Shown here: positions 35,206 to 46,120 of the stretch, piece after piece
How the letters are laid out: every line of letters begins with the position of its first letter
How positions within the stretch are numbered: position 1 is the stretch's first letter
DNA from: Psychrosphaera sp. F3M07
GTDB taxonomy: Bacteria; Pseudomonadota; Gammaproteobacteria; Enterobacterales; Alteromonadaceae
DNA: 64,000 bases
Direction: 5' to 3'
Assembly (NCBI RefSeq): GCF_018860345.1
Contig: NZ_JAHKPJ010000004.1
Location: forward strand, 174,536-238,535
Translations under genes and position numbers: made by a program
Notes under the pieces: model-generated
What the model saw: the letters and a program-made list of their open reading frames with translations, nothing else
Database searches by the model: none
What the model was told of the DNA's origin: nothing

Positions 35206-36700
35206 TTGGCAAGATATAGAACAGCAATTAAAAAAGGCTCAAGTTGTACTTGAGCCTTCTGCACGTTTAATCCCTGACAGTAGACAAGTAACGCCGGGTG
35301 ATATTTTCATTGCCACTAAAGGCTTTGACCAAGATGGTTCATTGTACATAAATAGTGCATTGGAGTTAGGGGCTGTTGCTATTTTAGTGTCGGATGCTTG
35401 TGATAAAACGTCGTACCATAAATTAGATAATGTGATTTTAGTTGAAGGCTTAGAGAAAAAACTCGCCACCATAGCTAAAGAGTTTTATGTAAAAGATCAG
35501 TCCGTTCCTATGCCGGTTATTGGTGTTACGGGGACCAATGGTAAAACGTCGATTAGTCATTTATTAGCCCAGTTAAGCCAAATTTGTTTGCAGCAAGAGT
35601 CTGCTGTGATTGGCACCATTGGCACAGGTTCAATCAATGATTTACAACCTAGCAGTAATACAACGCCGGGTGTGACAGAGATTTATCGTTTAATAAAACA
35701 ATTTTCTGCCAAAAATTATGGCTCTTTGACCATGGAAGTGTCTTCTCATGCGTTAGACCAGGGGCGAATCGAAGGATTAGATCTCGACGTTGCCATTTTC
35801 ACTAATTTGACTTTGGACCACCTTGATTACCATGGAAACATGGAGTCATATTTTAACGCTAAAGCGAAATTATTTACTGAATATTTACCAAAGTGTGCCG
35901 TACTGAATGTAGATGACCAATATGGTCGTCGTATAGCCGACATGGTGGCAAATCAAACTCGTGTGGTTGCTTTTGGCCAATCAGAAAGTGTTAAAGCCTA
36001 TTCCGATTATGTGTTTATTCGTGGTTTTGAATGCCATGTTCATGGTTTGTCTATCGACATTGAATGGCAAGTTATCGGGGCTAAAGAAACGTGTTATTTA
36101 CAGTTACCTATTTATGGTGAGTTTAACTGCTTAAATCTAGCGGCTGTGTTTGCAACGGCTCTGACGTTGAATTGGCCGATAGTAGCAGCACATTTTAGTC
36201 AATTAAGACCGGTGCCGGGGCGATTAGAGTTATTTGTTAAACCTAATTTACCTGTGGCTGTAGTGGATTATGCTCATACTCCCGATGCGTTAGAGCAGTC
36301 CCTGTTAGCAGTGCGTAAACACTTAACAGGTGAGCTTTATGTCATATTTGGTTGTGGTGGTGAGCGTGATGTTAGCAAACGTCCAATTATGGGTAAATTA
36401 GCTGAGCAACATGCTGATCATGTGATCATCACAAATGACAACCCAAGAACGGAATCAGAAGACACAATCATCGCTGACATTGAAGCGGGTATGTCTGGAA
36501 ATAATTATCAAATAATTAAAAGTCGTAAAGAGGCCATTGATTTAGCGTTAAGAACGGCAACCGCCAGTGACGCTATTTTAATTGCCGGAAAAGGGCACGA
36601 GATTTATCAAGTTATCGGTAAAGAATCCATTGATTACAATGAACGTGATTATGTAGAAAAAGCCATGCTGGCGTTAACCACTCATGGGGGCATGATATGA
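35198..36700 (+). CDS. murE: UDP-MurNAc-L-Ala-D-Glu:meso-DAP ligase
   Basis: 500 aa from the ATG at 35198, which sits 7 nt after GGGAG; a GTG at 35192 is too close to that site. Mur ligase motifs: GVTGTNGKTSISHLL (ATP), EVSSHALDQGR, FTNLTLDHLDYHG and DYAHTPDALEQSL. The DNPR motif (TNDNPRTES) marks a meso-DAP-adding enzyme rather than lysine-adding. It overlaps ftsI and murF, so the cell wall is of the meso-DAP type. Confidence 0.96.
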   Translation: MSNWQDIEQQLKKAQVVLEPSARLIPDSRQVTPGDIFIATKGFDQDGSLYINSALELGAVAILVSDACDKTSYHKLDNVILVEGLEKKLATIAKEFYVKDQSVPMPVIGVTGTNGKTSISHLLAQLSQICLQQESAVIGTIGTGSINDLQPSSNTTPGVTEIYRLIKQFSAKNYGSLTMEVSSHALDQGRIEGLDLDVAIFTNLTLDHLDYHGNMESYFNAKAKLFTEYLPKCAVLNVDDQYGRRIADMVANQTRVVAFGQSESVKAYSDYVFIRGFECHVHGLSIDIEWQVIGAKETCYLQLPIYGEFNCLNLAAVFATALTLNWPIVAAHFSQLRPVPGRLELFVKPNLPVAVVDYAHTPDALEQSLLAVRKHLTGELYVIFGCGGERDVSKRPIMGKLAEQHADHVIITNDNPRTESEDTIIADIEAGMSGNNYQIIKSRKEAIDLALRTATASDAILIAGKGHEIYQVIGKESIDYNERDYVEKAMLALTTHGGMI

Positions 36701-38139
36701 TTAATGTCTCGCTAAAATGGATTATTGATACCTTATCATTAACCGACGAACAAATTGTTAATGTACCAGTAGAACTTGAACAACAAGGAATATCGGCATT
36801 TTCTACTGACAGCAGAACCATTGAAGCTGGGCATGTTTTTGTTGCTTTGCGCGGTCCTAACTTTGATAGCAATGCGTTTATCGGACAAGTAAAAGACAAA
36901 GGTGCCGTTGCCGTTATCGTTGATACGCCAAGTCCTGTTGATATTCCTCAGTTTATAGTCAAAGACACCTTAATTGCTTACGGCAAACTGGCAGCGAAAG
37001 TTGCGGCTACGGTTAAGCCAAAAACTATTGCTATCACAGGCAGCGTTGGTAAAACCTCAGTGAAAGAAATGTGTGCGGCTATTTTGGCTCAAAAAGGCAA
37101 CGTATTAGCCACGAATGGCAATTTCAACAATGAAATTGGGGTTCCGCATACGTTAATGCGTTTAGAGCCAAGTCATGAGTATGCAGTTATCGAATTAGGC
37201 GCCAACCATATAGGTGAAATTGCTTACACCACAGAATTGACTCAACCGGATGTGGCCATTCTTAATAATGTAGCAGAAGCGCATTTAGAAGGATTTGGCG
37301 ATATATACGGTGTCGTACGCGCTAAAGGTGAAATATTTAATAGCTTAAGCCAAACCGGCATTGCCATTGTTAATGGTGATTCTGAATATAAAGAATATTG
37401 GTTAACTCGCCTTAATGACAAGTTTGAAAATAGTGAAAACAACATTATTCAATTTGGCTTCAATCCGGATCTTACTTCAAAAGGTCAAGCCATAACGGCC
37501 TCTAATATTACCTTGAACAAGTTAGGCTGTGCGAGCTTTACATTAAAGTTAGATCTGAAAAAAGGCGAGCAACAGCAAATTGATGTTGAGTTGGTTATCC
37601 CGGGTAAACATAACGTTAATAATGCATTAGCCGCCGCAGCAGCCTGTTACTCAGTAGGTGCAGATTTACAAGATATAAAAAACGGTTTGTTAGCTATGCA
37701 ATCAGTGAAAGGCCGCGTTAACTTGCATCAAGTTACCGATTCACTGTTAGTGATTGATGATACCTACAATGCCAATGTTCAATCGGCTAAAGCGGCGATT
37801 GATCTATTGTCGGGGTATCAAGGCAAAAAAATATTTGTCTTAGGTGATATGGCGGAACTTGGCTCAGGTGCCAGACGTTACCATCAAGACGTTGGCGAAT
37901 ATGCCAACGAGCAGAATATCGATGTTTTGTTGTCAATTGGTGTATTAAGCCAAAGTGCGTCATCGGTAATGGAACAAAAAGGCGAACATTTTTCTAGTCA
38001 ACAAAATGTAATTTCAAGATTAAATCAGCTGATTAAAGACGCTGATTGTTCTATATCCATTCTAATAAAAGGCTCTCGAAGTGCCAAGATGGAACAGATA
38101 GTTGAACAAATAATCGCTGATAATAATTTAAGCAATTAA
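36697..38139 (+). CDS. murF: UDP-MurNAc-tripeptide D-Ala-D-Ala ligase
   Basis: 480 aa. Mur ligase motifs: [13 protein letters not shown] (ATP binding), [23 protein letters not shown] and DDTYNAN. Adds D-Ala-D-Ala to complete the UDP-MurNAc-pentapeptide. Start overlaps the murE stop by four bases (ATGA). Length is slightly above the E. coli enzyme (452 aa), within family range. Confidence 0.95.
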   Translation: MINVSLKWIIDTLSLTDEQIVNVPVELEQQGISAFSTDSRTIEAGHVFVALRGPNFDSNAFIGQVKDKGAVAVIVDTPSPVDIPQFIVKDTLIAYGKLAAKVAATVKPKTIAITGSVGKTSVKEMCAAILAQKGNVLATNGNFNNEIGVPHTLMRLEPSHEYAVIELGANHIGEIAYTTELTQPDVAILNNVAEAHLEGFGDIYGVVRAKGEIFNSLSQTGIAIVNGDSEYKEYWLTRLNDKFENSENNIIQFGFNPDLTSKGQAITASNITLNKLGCASFTLKLDLKKGEQQQIDVELVIPGKHNVNNALAAAAACYSVGADLQDIKNGLLAMQSVKGRVNLHQVTDSLLVIDDTYNANVQSAKAAIDLLSGYQGKKIFVLGDMAELGSGARRYHQDVGEYANEQNIDVLLSIGVLSQSASSVMEQKGEHFSSQQNVISRLNQLIKDADCSISILIKGSRSAKMEQIVEQIIADNNLSN

Positions 38140-38161
38140 TAAAAATAATAAAGGTAAGGTT

Positions 38162-39244
38162 ATGTTAGTTTGGTTAGCGGAATATTTAACTCAGTTTTAC
38201 TCTGGGTTTAACGTGTTTTCATACTTAACATTTAGAGCCATTCTAAGTGTTCTTACTGCTATGGTGTTGTCATTATATTTTGGCCCCAAACTGATACGAC
38301 GTTTGCAGCTTATGCAAATTGGGCAAACCATTAGAGATGATGGACCTGAAAGTCATTTATCCAAATCTGGAACGCCCACAATGGGCGGCATTCTAATACT
38401 TGGTGCAATTGTATTTAGTACCTTAATGTGGGCAGATTTATCCAATAAATATGTCTGGGTTGTGATGACGGTTGTTGTCGGTTATGGCTTAGTGGGGTTT
38501 GTTGATGATTACCGCAAAGTTATACGCAAAGACAGTAAAGGTTTGATTGCACGTTGGAAATATTTTTGGCAATCGGTGATTGCTATTGGTGTTGCCGTAT
38601 TTTTATACATGACAGCAGAGAATCCTGCTGAAACCTCATTAATCGTTCCTTTCTTTAAAGATGTGATGCCACAACTTGGTTTAATGTACTTATTGGTTGT
38701 GTACTTTACGGTTGTTGGTACCAGTAATGCGGTGAATTTAACTGACGGCTTAGATGGGCTTGCCATAGTTCCTACGATTATGGTGGCTGGCGCATTGTCG
38801 TTAATGGCGTATTTAACCAGTAATGTAAACTTTGCAGAATACTTACACATACCTTATATCCCACAAGCGGATGAATTAACCGTTGTATGTACCGCTATTG
38901 TTGGTGCAGGGCTTGGGTTCTTATGGTTTAACACATATCCAGCACAAGTATTTATGGGCGATGTTGGCTCTTTGGCATTAGGTGGTGCGCTTGGGATCAT
39001 CGCTGTATTAGTGCGTCAAGAGCTAGTGTTATTTATCATGGGCGGCGTATTTGTCATGGAAACCATGTCGGTTATTTTACAAGTTGGTTCATTTAAATTA
39101 CGCGGCGAACGGGTATTTAAAATGGCACCAATTCATCATCATTATGAGTTAAGTGGTTGGCCTGAACCTCGTGTTATCGTGCGTTTTTGGATCATCTCTT
39201 TGATCTTAGTGTTGATCGGCTTAGCTACACTTAAACTTCGTTAA
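38162..39244 (+). CDS. mraY: Phospho-MurNAc-pentapeptide transferase
   Basis: 360 aa, the standard MraY length, with ten transmembrane helices predicted. Signatures: [47 protein letters not shown] and [12 protein letters not shown]. Makes lipid I from UDP-MurNAc-pentapeptide and undecaprenyl phosphate. An AAGG ribosome-binding site precedes the ATG, 22 bp after murF. Confidence 0.97.
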   Translation: MLVWLAEYLTQFYSGFNVFSYLTFRAILSVLTAMVLSLYFGPKLIRRLQLMQIGQTIRDDGPESHLSKSGTPTMGGILILGAIVFSTLMWADLSNKYVWVVMTVVVGYGLVGFVDDYRKVIRKDSKGLIARWKYFWQSVIAIGVAVFLYMTAENPAETSLIVPFFKDVMPQLGLMYLLVVYFTVVGTSNAVNLTDGLDGLAIVPTIMVAGALSLMAYLTSNVNFAEYLHIPYIPQADELTVVCTAIVGAGLGFLWFNTYPAQVFMGDVGSLALGGALGIIAVLVRQELVLFIMGGVFVMETMSVILQVGSFKLRGERVFKMAPIHHHYELSGWPEPRVIVRFWIISLILVLIGLATLKLR

Positions 39245-39265
39245 TCTTATAGAGAAGTGAATAAT

Positions 39266-40660
39266 ATGACTGATGCGTTAAACAATGAATTTATCGAAGA
39301 ATTACAAAGTAGTAATGTGGCGATCGTTGGTATTGGTATGTCAGGGATGTCGGCACTTAGGTTTTTGTTAAATAAAGGTGTTTTCCCAAAGGTATTTGAC
39401 TCTAGATTAACCCCACCGGTTGCCGAAAAAGATCAGCAGTTTTTAAATCAAGTTGAACGTAAGTTTGGTGAATTTAAGCTTGATGAGTTTAAAGAATTTG
39501 ATTATGTCATTGTCAGTCCAGGGATCAGTTTAAAGGAACCTGCATTAGCCAATGCGCAGCGTTATAACGAAAATGTTTTTTGTGATGTGGAATTGTTTGC
39601 AAGAATAAATACCAAACCCGTTATCGCAGTGACAGGCTCAAATGGTAAATCTACGGTAGTTGCTTGGTTAGAAGACTTTCTTGGTCGCATGGGAAAAAAT
39701 GCAGTGGCCTGTGGCAATTTTGGTGTGCCAGTATTAGATGTGATTGAATACGGCTATAACGGTGAACCAGTCGATGTTTACATTATGGAATTATCCAGTT
39801 TCCAATTGGAGTCTACTCACAGCCTTATTTGTGAAGCGGCGACGGTATTAAATGTCACACCTGATCATATGGACAGATATGAATCATTTTCTGAATATGG
39901 TCGTTCAAAATTACGTATTTATCATCACTCAAAGCTGTGCCTCTACAACAATGACGACTTTGAAACTAAGCCGTTATTAAACTGCAATAAGGTTCATGCA
40001 TTTGGTACGGAAGCTCAATCACGTGCTGAAAATTACTGGTACTTTAATAATGAAACCGAAGATTTATGTCTGAATAATGAAGTCATAGGTAATTTGGGAC
40101 AGCTGTCTTTATCCGGTTCTCATAATGGATTAAATGCCATCGTTGTATTGGCATTAGCTAATGCGATAGGTGTTGATCCTGTGGCTGAATTTCATAACTT
40201 GAGCCATTTTTCTGGTTTGCCACACCGTTGTAAATTTATTGCGGATGCCAATGGTGTGTTGTTTGTGGACGATTCTAAAGCGACCAATATCGCGTCGACA
40301 CAAGCGGCGTTAAATGGTCTATCAAAAAATGACAATAAAAATATAGTACTCATTGCCGGCGGTGATGCAAAAGGTGCTGACCTGTCTGAACTGCAAGCTG
40401 ACATTAACAAACATGTTAAAAAAGTGATTGCGTTTGGCAAAGACAAAACCAAATTTGTGGATTTTTTAAAACCAGAACAATTGGTTTTAGTAAGCAATAT
40501 GTCAGAAGCCGTAAATCAATCGATGAAACTGGTAGAGCAAGGCGACATTGTTTTGTTATCACCTGCATGTGCCAGTATTGATATGTATAAAAATTACCAA
40601 CACCGTGGCGCAGACTTTAAACAGAATGTGTTAGCTGCCATTAGCGGATTAAATAAATGA
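39266..40660 (+). CDS. murD: UDP-MurNAc-L-alanine:D-glutamate ligase
   Basis: 464 aa from the ATG at 39266 with AGAGAAG upstream; a GTG at 39257 overlaps that site. Motifs: IVGIGMSGMSALRFLL, VTGSNGKSTVVAWL (ATP), MELSSFQLEST, LNVTPDHMDRY and DDSKATNIAST. Adds D-Glu, the residue the upstream D-Glu gene set would degrade. It overlaps ftsW by four bases. Confidence 0.95.
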   Translation: MTDALNNEFIEELQSSNVAIVGIGMSGMSALRFLLNKGVFPKVFDSRLTPPVAEKDQQFLNQVERKFGEFKLDEFKEFDYVIVSPGISLKEPALANAQRYNENVFCDVELFARINTKPVIAVTGSNGKSTVVAWLEDFLGRMGKNAVACGNFGVPVLDVIEYGYNGEPVDVYIMELSSFQLESTHSLICEAATVLNVTPDHMDRYESFSEYGRSKLRIYHHSKLCLYNNDDFETKPLLNCNKVHAFGTEAQSRAENYWYFNNETEDLCLNNEVIGNLGQLSLSGSHNGLNAIVVLALANAIGVDPVAEFHNLSHFSGLPHRCKFIADANGVLFVDDSKATNIASTQAALNGLSKNDNKNIVLIAGGDAKGADLSELQADINKHVKKVIAFGKDKTKFVDFLKPEQLVLVSNMSEAVNQSMKLVEQGDIVLLSPACASIDMYKNYQHRGADFKQNVLAAISGLNK

Positions 40661-41847
40661 GTAGAATTGGTTTTGGTTTAGTTAGTTTAACTAAACGAAA
40701 CAAATTAAAAGAAACCACTCCGGCGTTATATGACCGTGGTTTGTTGTTTTTGGTTTTAGCGTTAATGGCGTTTGGCTGGGTGATGGTGACATCGGCATCA
40801 CTGCCTGTGTCGGAAAAGATTTATAACAATGAATACTACATTTCAATCAAACATGCGGCGTTTATTTTTATTGCGTTAACCGCCATGTTGACTGTGTTGT
40901 TCTTCAAAATGCAGTGGTGGCAACGTTTTAATATGGAACTACTGTTTGTTGCGATTGTGCTCTTGGTCGCGGTGTTATTAATTGGCTCGACAGTGAACGG
41001 GAGTCGACGTTGGTTGTCTTTAGGCATATTTAATTTACAAGCTGCTGAAGTTGCAAAGTTATTCTTCTTTAGCTTTTTGGCCGGTTACTTAGTAAGACAG
41101 CATGAACAGTTAAGAGAAAATGTAATTGGTTTTGCCAAGCCGTTAGTCGTGTTTATGATATTGGCGATTTTATTACTAATGCAACCAGATTTAGGTACCG
41201 TTATCGTCATGTTTGTGACCACGGTTGCTTTGTTGTTTTTAGCTGGTGCAAAGATTTGGCAATTTATAGCATTAATAGCCAGTGGTTTATTAGCGGTTTG
41301 GACTTTGATTATGTTAGAGCCGTACCGAATGAGACGTGTGGTGTCTTTTGTTGATCCTTGGGCTGACCCGTTTGGCAGTGGTTATCAGTTAACCCAGTCG
41401 TTAATGGCTTACGGACGAGGAAGTTGGTCTGGATTAGGATTGGGCAATAGTATCCAAAAACTGGATTATTTACCTGAGTCACATACTGACTTTATCGCGG
41501 CCGTCATTGCAGAAGAAATTGGTTTTGTTGGGTTAAGTATTTTGGTCATGATGTTGGGTTGGCTAGTTTATAAAATTTTAAATGTAGGCCGTTTAGCGAT
41601 GGAAAAATCGCAACATTATAATGGTTTTTTTGCCTATGCAATTGGCATTTGGATTGCCTTTCAGGTGTTTGTAAATATTGGTGCGAGTACAGGCATGTTA
41701 CCGACTAAAGGATTAACACTACCTTTTATTTCGTACGGTGGAAGTAGTTTGATTGTGTTTAGTATTGCGATTGCCATTGTATTAAGAATTGACTTTGAAA
41801 CCCGAGCGCTTGAACGGACAGAAATAGATGAGTTATCCAATGAGTAA
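40657..41847 (+). CDS. ftsW: Septal peptidoglycan glycosyltransferase FtsW (SEDS)
   Basis: 396 aa SEDS-family membrane protein with about ten transmembrane segments. Conserved parts: NGSRRWLSLG, LQAAEVAKLF, LLMQPDLGTVIV, SVPESHTDFI-type LPESHTDFIAAVIAEEIG, and LPTKGLTLPFISYGGSS. Polymerises septal glycan with FtsI. Position between murD and murG confirms FtsW over RodA. The stop overlaps the murG start. Confidence 0.96.
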   Translation: MSRIGFGLVSLTKRNKLKETTPALYDRGLLFLVLALMAFGWVMVTSASLPVSEKIYNNEYYISIKHAAFIFIALTAMLTVLFFKMQWWQRFNMELLFVAIVLLVAVLLIGSTVNGSRRWLSLGIFNLQAAEVAKLFFFSFLAGYLVRQHEQLRENVIGFAKPLVVFMILAILLLMQPDLGTVIVMFVTTVALLFLAGAKIWQFIALIASGLLAVWTLIMLEPYRMRRVVSFVDPWADPFGSGYQLTQSLMAYGRGSWSGLGLGNSIQKLDYLPESHTDFIAAVIAEEIGFVGLSILVMMLGWLVYKILNVGRLAMEKSQHYNGFFAYAIGIWIAFQVFVNIGASTGMLPTKGLTLPFISYGGSSLIVFSIAIAIVLRIDFETRALERTEIDELSNE

Positions 41848-42982
41848 ACCAATGAATAACTCAAGTAATAATAGTCCTATCCAAACTAAACGCGCAGTGA
41901 TCATGGCGGGTGGTACCGGTGGACATATCTTTCCTGGTTTAGCGTTAGCAAAGTCTTTAATGGCGGAAGGATGGGATGTTCAGTGGATGGGTACCGCTGA
42001 CAAAATGGAAGCGGATATAGTGCCTAAACATGACATATCGATTCACTATATTGATGTTAAAGGCGTACGTGGTAATGGCATAAAACGTTTAGTTAAAGCA
42101 CCATTTATGCTGTTAAAAGCATGGTTGCAAGCCAGGGACATATTCAAAAAGTTAAAACCTAATTTAGTCATTGGTTTTGGTGGTTATGCATCTGGACCGG
42201 GGGGCATTGCAGCTTGGTCTTTAGGTTTACCGCTAATTATACATGAACAAAATGCGATTGCCGGAATGACAAATCGTTGGTTATCTAAGGTAGCAAAACA
42301 TACTTTGTTAGCATTCCCAAATGCAAAACAATCATTGCCTAAGATACAAACCGAGGTAGTTGGTAATCCGGTAAGAATGGATATTGCTCAATTAAACAAT
42401 ATGCCAAAACGAGTATTGACCGGGCAGGACGCAATTAGGATTTTGGTAATAGGTGGTAGTTTAGGTGCTCGGGCATTAAACCAGCAGTTACCTCATGTAT
42501 TTTACCAATTACAAGCGTTAGGTTTGGCGGTGAAGGTTCACCATCAAGTAGGTAAAGGCAACAAATTAAGTGTTACTGACGAATATGATAAATGCAAAAA
42601 TTCAGCAGAGGTTGCAGAGTTATCGGTAGTAATCGATGAGTTCATTGATGATATGCCGTCTGTTTTATCATGGGCGGATTTGGTAATATGCCGCGCTGGC
42701 GCGTTGACGGTTTCTGAATTGGCCGCATCGGGAAATGTAGGGATATTCATCCCATTACCATATGCGGTAGACGATCACCAAACAGCCAATGCAAATTGGT
42801 TGGTAGAAAAAGAGGCGGCGGTACTAATGCCTCAAAATGAAATTAAACAAAAGCTTGTTTCGACGTTAGTAGAGTTGATTAATGATCCGAATAGAATCAA
42901 CCAAATGCAAATAAATGCAAAACAACAAGCAATTTTAACCACAACCGACCGTATGGTTGAGTTGTGCCAGACATGGAAATAA
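41840..42982 (+). CDS. murG: Lipid I GlcNAc-transferase
   Basis: 380 aa if translation starts at the ATG at 41840; ATGs at 41828 and 41852 are also in frame, and the first twenty residues are not conserved. GT28 motifs: VIMAGGTGGHIFPGLALA, GFGGYASGPGG, HEQNAIAGMTNRWL, IGGSLGARALNQ, and CRAGALTVSELAASG. Transfers GlcNAc to lipid I to form lipid II at the inner membrane face. Confidence 0.95.
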   Translation: MSKPMNNSSNNSPIQTKRAVIMAGGTGGHIFPGLALAKSLMAEGWDVQWMGTADKMEADIVPKHDISIHYIDVKGVRGNGIKRLVKAPFMLLKAWLQARDIFKKLKPNLVIGFGGYASGPGGIAAWSLGLPLIIHEQNAIAGMTNRWLSKVAKHTLLAFPNAKQSLPKIQTEVVGNPVRMDIAQLNNMPKRVLTGQDAIRILVIGGSLGARALNQQLPHVFYQLQALGLAVKVHHQVGKGNKLSVTDEYDKCKNSAEVAELSVVIDEFIDDMPSVLSWADLVICRAGALTVSELAASGNVGIFIPLPYAVDDHQTANANWLVEKEAAVLMPQNEIKQKLVSTLVELINDPNRINQMQINAKQQAILTTTDRMVELCQTWK

Positions 42983-42986
42983 GTAA

Positions 42987-44432
42987 TTGAGTATTCAAGC
43001 TAACTTCGTAAATACATCGATGCGCCGATTAAACACTATTCACTTTGTGGGTATTGGTGGCGCAGGAATGGGCGGTATTGCGGAAGTTTTATTAAATGAA
43101 GGTTATCAAGTAGCCGGTTCAGATATAAATGAAAATGCAGTCACCCAAAGATTAAGAACACAAGGTGCGACAGTAAATATTGGCCACAAAGAAGAAAACC
43201 TGATCAATGTCAGTGTTGTGGTTGTATCCAGTGCAATTGATGAGTCAAACATTGAAATTCAAACGGCCCGTAAACGTCGAATTCCAATTGTACGTCGAGC
43301 TGAAATGTTGGCGGAACTAATGCGTTTTCGTTTTGGTATCGCAATTTCTGGTACACACGGGAAGACGACGACAACCAGTCTAATTGCCAGTATTTTTGCC
43401 GAAGCTAAAAAAGACCCTACCTTCATCATAGGTGGTCTATTAAATAGTGCAGGGACCAATGCACGGTTAGGTAAAGGTAATTATTTAATTGCGGAAGCGG
43501 ATGAAAGTGATGCTTCATTTTTACACCTACAACCTATGATTTCAGTGGTAACGAATATCGAAGCGGACCATATGGAAACCTATGGTGGTGATTTTGAAAA
43601 AATGAAACAAACCTACATCGAATTTTTACATAACTTGCCGTTTTACGGACTGGCTGCAGTATGTGGTGACGACGACGTAGTTCAAGAGATATGTACAAAT
43701 TTAGGTCGCAGAGTGGTGACTTATGGATTTAAAGAAACCAATGATTATGTGATCAGTGACTTTAAACAAACCGGCACTCAAACATCATTTGTTGTTAGTT
43801 ATAACAGTAAAAGTATAAACATCACTCTTAATTTACCTGGAGTGCATAACGCGCTTAATGCAACAGCTGCAATTGCGGTGTCTCATGAGGAAGGTATTGA
43901 TGATAGTTATATCATTGCGGCCTTGCAAAAGTTTGAAGGCATAGGTCGTCGTTTTCAGCAATACGGCGATTTTGAAACAGGGCGTGGTGTGGTTAAGTTG
44001 ATGGACGATTATGGACATCATCCAACTGAGGTAGCCGCTACTATCGCAGCGGTTCGAGCTGCATGGCCTGATAAACGTATAGTGATGTGTTATCAACCAC
44101 ATAGATACAGTCGTACCAATGATTTATACGACGATTTTATTAGAGTGTTATCAAAGGTAGATTGTTTGTTATTACTCGATGTGTACGCCGCAGGTGAAAA
44201 GCCAATTGTTGGTGCAGACAGTCGCAGTTTAGCTCAGTCTATACGAGTACGTAATTTGATTGACCCTATTTTTGTTGCACAACCCGCTAACTTGCCAAGC
44301 GAATTAGCTAATGTGATAAAAGATGGTGATATCGTTATTACCCAAGGCGCTGGCAATATAAATTCAGTATTAAAAACCTTGGTTGCTTGTGAAATGAAAA
44401 TTGAAAAATTAGCTGAGGTAACTGAGTTATGA
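42987..44432 (+). CDS. murC: UDP-MurNAc:L-alanine ligase
   Basis: 481 aa with a probable TTG start at 42987, which keeps the N-terminal length near that of other MurC proteins; the alternative ATG at 43020 has no ribosome-binding site. Motifs: [33 protein letters not shown] (ATP), [20 protein letters not shown] and [10 protein letters not shown]. Adds L-Ala to UDP-MurNAc. It overlaps ddl by four bases. Confidence 0.95.
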   Translation: MSIQANFVNTSMRRLNTIHFVGIGGAGMGGIAEVLLNEGYQVAGSDINENAVTQRLRTQGATVNIGHKEENLINVSVVVVSSAIDESNIEIQTARKRRIPIVRRAEMLAELMRFRFGIAISGTHGKTTTTSLIASIFAEAKKDPTFIIGGLLNSAGTNARLGKGNYLIAEADESDASFLHLQPMISVVTNIEADHMETYGGDFEKMKQTYIEFLHNLPFYGLAAVCGDDDVVQEICTNLGRRVVTYGFKETNDYVISDFKQTGTQTSFVVSYNSKSINITLNLPGVHNALNATAAIAVSHEEGIDDSYIIAALQKFEGIGRRFQQYGDFETGRGVVKLMDDYGHHPTEVAATIAAVRAAWPDKRIVMCYQPHRYSRTNDLYDDFIRVLSKVDCLLLLDVYAAGEKPIVGADSRSLAQSIRVRNLIDPIFVAQPANLPSELANVIKDGDIVITQGAGNINSVLKTLVACEMKIEKLAEVTEL

Positions 44433-45352
44433 GCTTAGATGTTAAAGCCTTTGGAAAAATAGCCGTCATGTTTGGTGGCGAGTCTGCTGAACGTCCCGTC
44501 TCGTTGAATTCTGGCGCGGCTGTATTAAAAGCTTTGCTTGCTCAAGGTTTTGATGCTCATAAATTTGATCCGAAAGACAGTCCGTTAACCGACTTAATAA
44601 CACACAAGTTTGATCGCGTGTTTATTGTTTTACATGGTCGAGGCGGTGAAGATGGTACCTTACAAGGGGCATTAACCTATATGGGATTGCCTTTCACTGG
44701 TAGTAGTGCTCAAGGTTCTGCCTTTGCAATGGATAAGGTTCGTAGCAAGTATTTGTTCTTAGGGGCGCAATTACCAACGGCACCATTTTGTGTTGTGACT
44801 AAAGGCGATGAATTTGATTGCCAAGCGATTTTATCTCAGTTAGATGGCAAAGTGATGGTTAAGCCTGCAAATGAAGGTTCAAGCATTGGTATGTCAGAAG
44901 CGCATTCGGTTGAGCAGTTAAAAGCCGCAATTGAAAATGCCTTTAATTACGACGATGAATTATTAATTGAACAATGGGTTACTGGCCGTGAAGTTACGGT
45001 AAGTATCTTAAATGGTGTGGCGTTGCCAATAATTGAAATGCGTACCTCTCATGAGTTTTATGACTACGACGCTAAATACATAACAGGCGACACAGAATAT
45101 TTATGTCCAGCACCTTTGGATGCCGAACTAACCAAAGAAATTCAAGATGTAGCGGTCAAAGTTTTTAACATTGTTGGTGCCTCAGGTTGGGGACGTGTCG
45201 ATTTCATTATTGGTGAAAATAATCAGTTAAACGTGTTGGAAGTAAATACGGTTCCTGGCATGACAGAAACCTCATTAGTACCTAAGGCTGCAGCTGCAAC
45301 TAATATGGATTTTACGACCTTAGTAACGAAAATTTTACAAGGCAGTCGTTAA
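44429..45352 (+). CDS. ddl: D-alanine-D-alanine ligase
   Basis: 307 aa DdlB-type ATP-grasp ligase. Motifs: [54 protein letters not shown], and [21 protein letters not shown]. Makes D-Ala-D-Ala for MurF, the same dipeptide DdpX in this window would cleave in the periplasm. Start overlaps murC; last base shared with ftsQ. Confidence 0.96.
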   Translation: MSLDVKAFGKIAVMFGGESAERPVSLNSGAAVLKALLAQGFDAHKFDPKDSPLTDLITHKFDRVFIVLHGRGGEDGTLQGALTYMGLPFTGSSAQGSAFAMDKVRSKYLFLGAQLPTAPFCVVTKGDEFDCQAILSQLDGKVMVKPANEGSSIGMSEAHSVEQLKAAIENAFNYDDELLIEQWVTGREVTVSILNGVALPIIEMRTSHEFYDYDAKYITGDTEYLCPAPLDAELTKEIQDVAVKVFNIVGASGWGRVDFIIGENNQLNVLEVNTVPGMTETSLVPKAAAATNMDFTTLVTKILQGSR

Positions 45353-46077
45353 TGGTAGAAAAACCGCTTAAAAAATGGAGACACTCTAGCTTTTTAGTTG
45401 GAATTGTTTTCTTTTTAACGGTTATTTTATTCATTATATGGGGGTATAATGCTCTGTTCGATTGGGCACAAAGTAAAAATGATTCGCCGATAAATTCGGT
45501 TGTTGTTCATGGAAACTTTAAATATTTAAGTGCTGAGCAGCTAGAAGCTAAAATTGGCCAAAAATTAGATGGCAGTTTTTTTACTTTAGACGTGGATAGA
45601 CTGCAAAATCAGATTGAAGAAAACCCTTGGGTTTACAGTGCTTCTATCCGTAAAGAGTGGCCAAGAAAGCTTCATGTTTACATTGTAGAGCAAGAAGCGT
45701 TTGCGATTTGGAATAATGATTTACTTTTAAACAAATTTGGTGACGTTTTTTACGCTAATGGTGTTAAAGTAGACAACACTCTGGCACGGCTTTATGGGCC
45801 AGAGGGAAATGAAAAAGATGTATTAAAAGGTTATGTGGATATGCAATATCTGTTGAAGCTACATAACTTTAAAATTAGCGAGTTAGTTTTGTCTGAGCGG
45901 TACGCTTGGCAGTTGTGGTTAAAATCAGGCATTCACCTAAATTTAGGTCGTTCGGATAAGATGTCTAGAGTACAACGTTTTTTAGATTTACAGCCTTTGT
46001 TGGCTGAATATGGTAACAAAAAGATAGCTCGTGTAGATTTACGTTATGACATAGGTTTAGCCGTGTCATGGCAATAA
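45352..46077 (+). CDS. ftsQ: Cell division protein FtsQ
   Basis: 241 aa. A short cytoplasmic tail precedes one transmembrane helix (about 15-35), a POTRA domain (about 45-115, with INSVVVHGNFKYLS and NPWVYSASIRKEWP) and a beta domain. Part of the FtsQLB complex. The position between ddl and ftsA supports the call. The start codon overlaps the ddl stop by one base. Confidence 0.94.
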   Translation: MVEKPLKKWRHSSFLVGIVFFLTVILFIIWGYNALFDWAQSKNDSPINSVVVHGNFKYLSAEQLEAKIGQKLDGSFFTLDVDRLQNQIEENPWVYSASIRKEWPRKLHVYIVEQEAFAIWNNDLLLNKFGDVFYANGVKVDNTLARLYGPEGNEKDVLKGYVDMQYLLKLHNFKISELVLSERYAWQLWLKSGIHLNLGRSDKMSRVQRFLDLQPLLAEYGNKKIARVDLRYDIGLAVSWQ

Positions 46078-46120
46078 ATATAATAATTAAAACATATAAT
46101 AAGTGCGATAAGCGGATAGT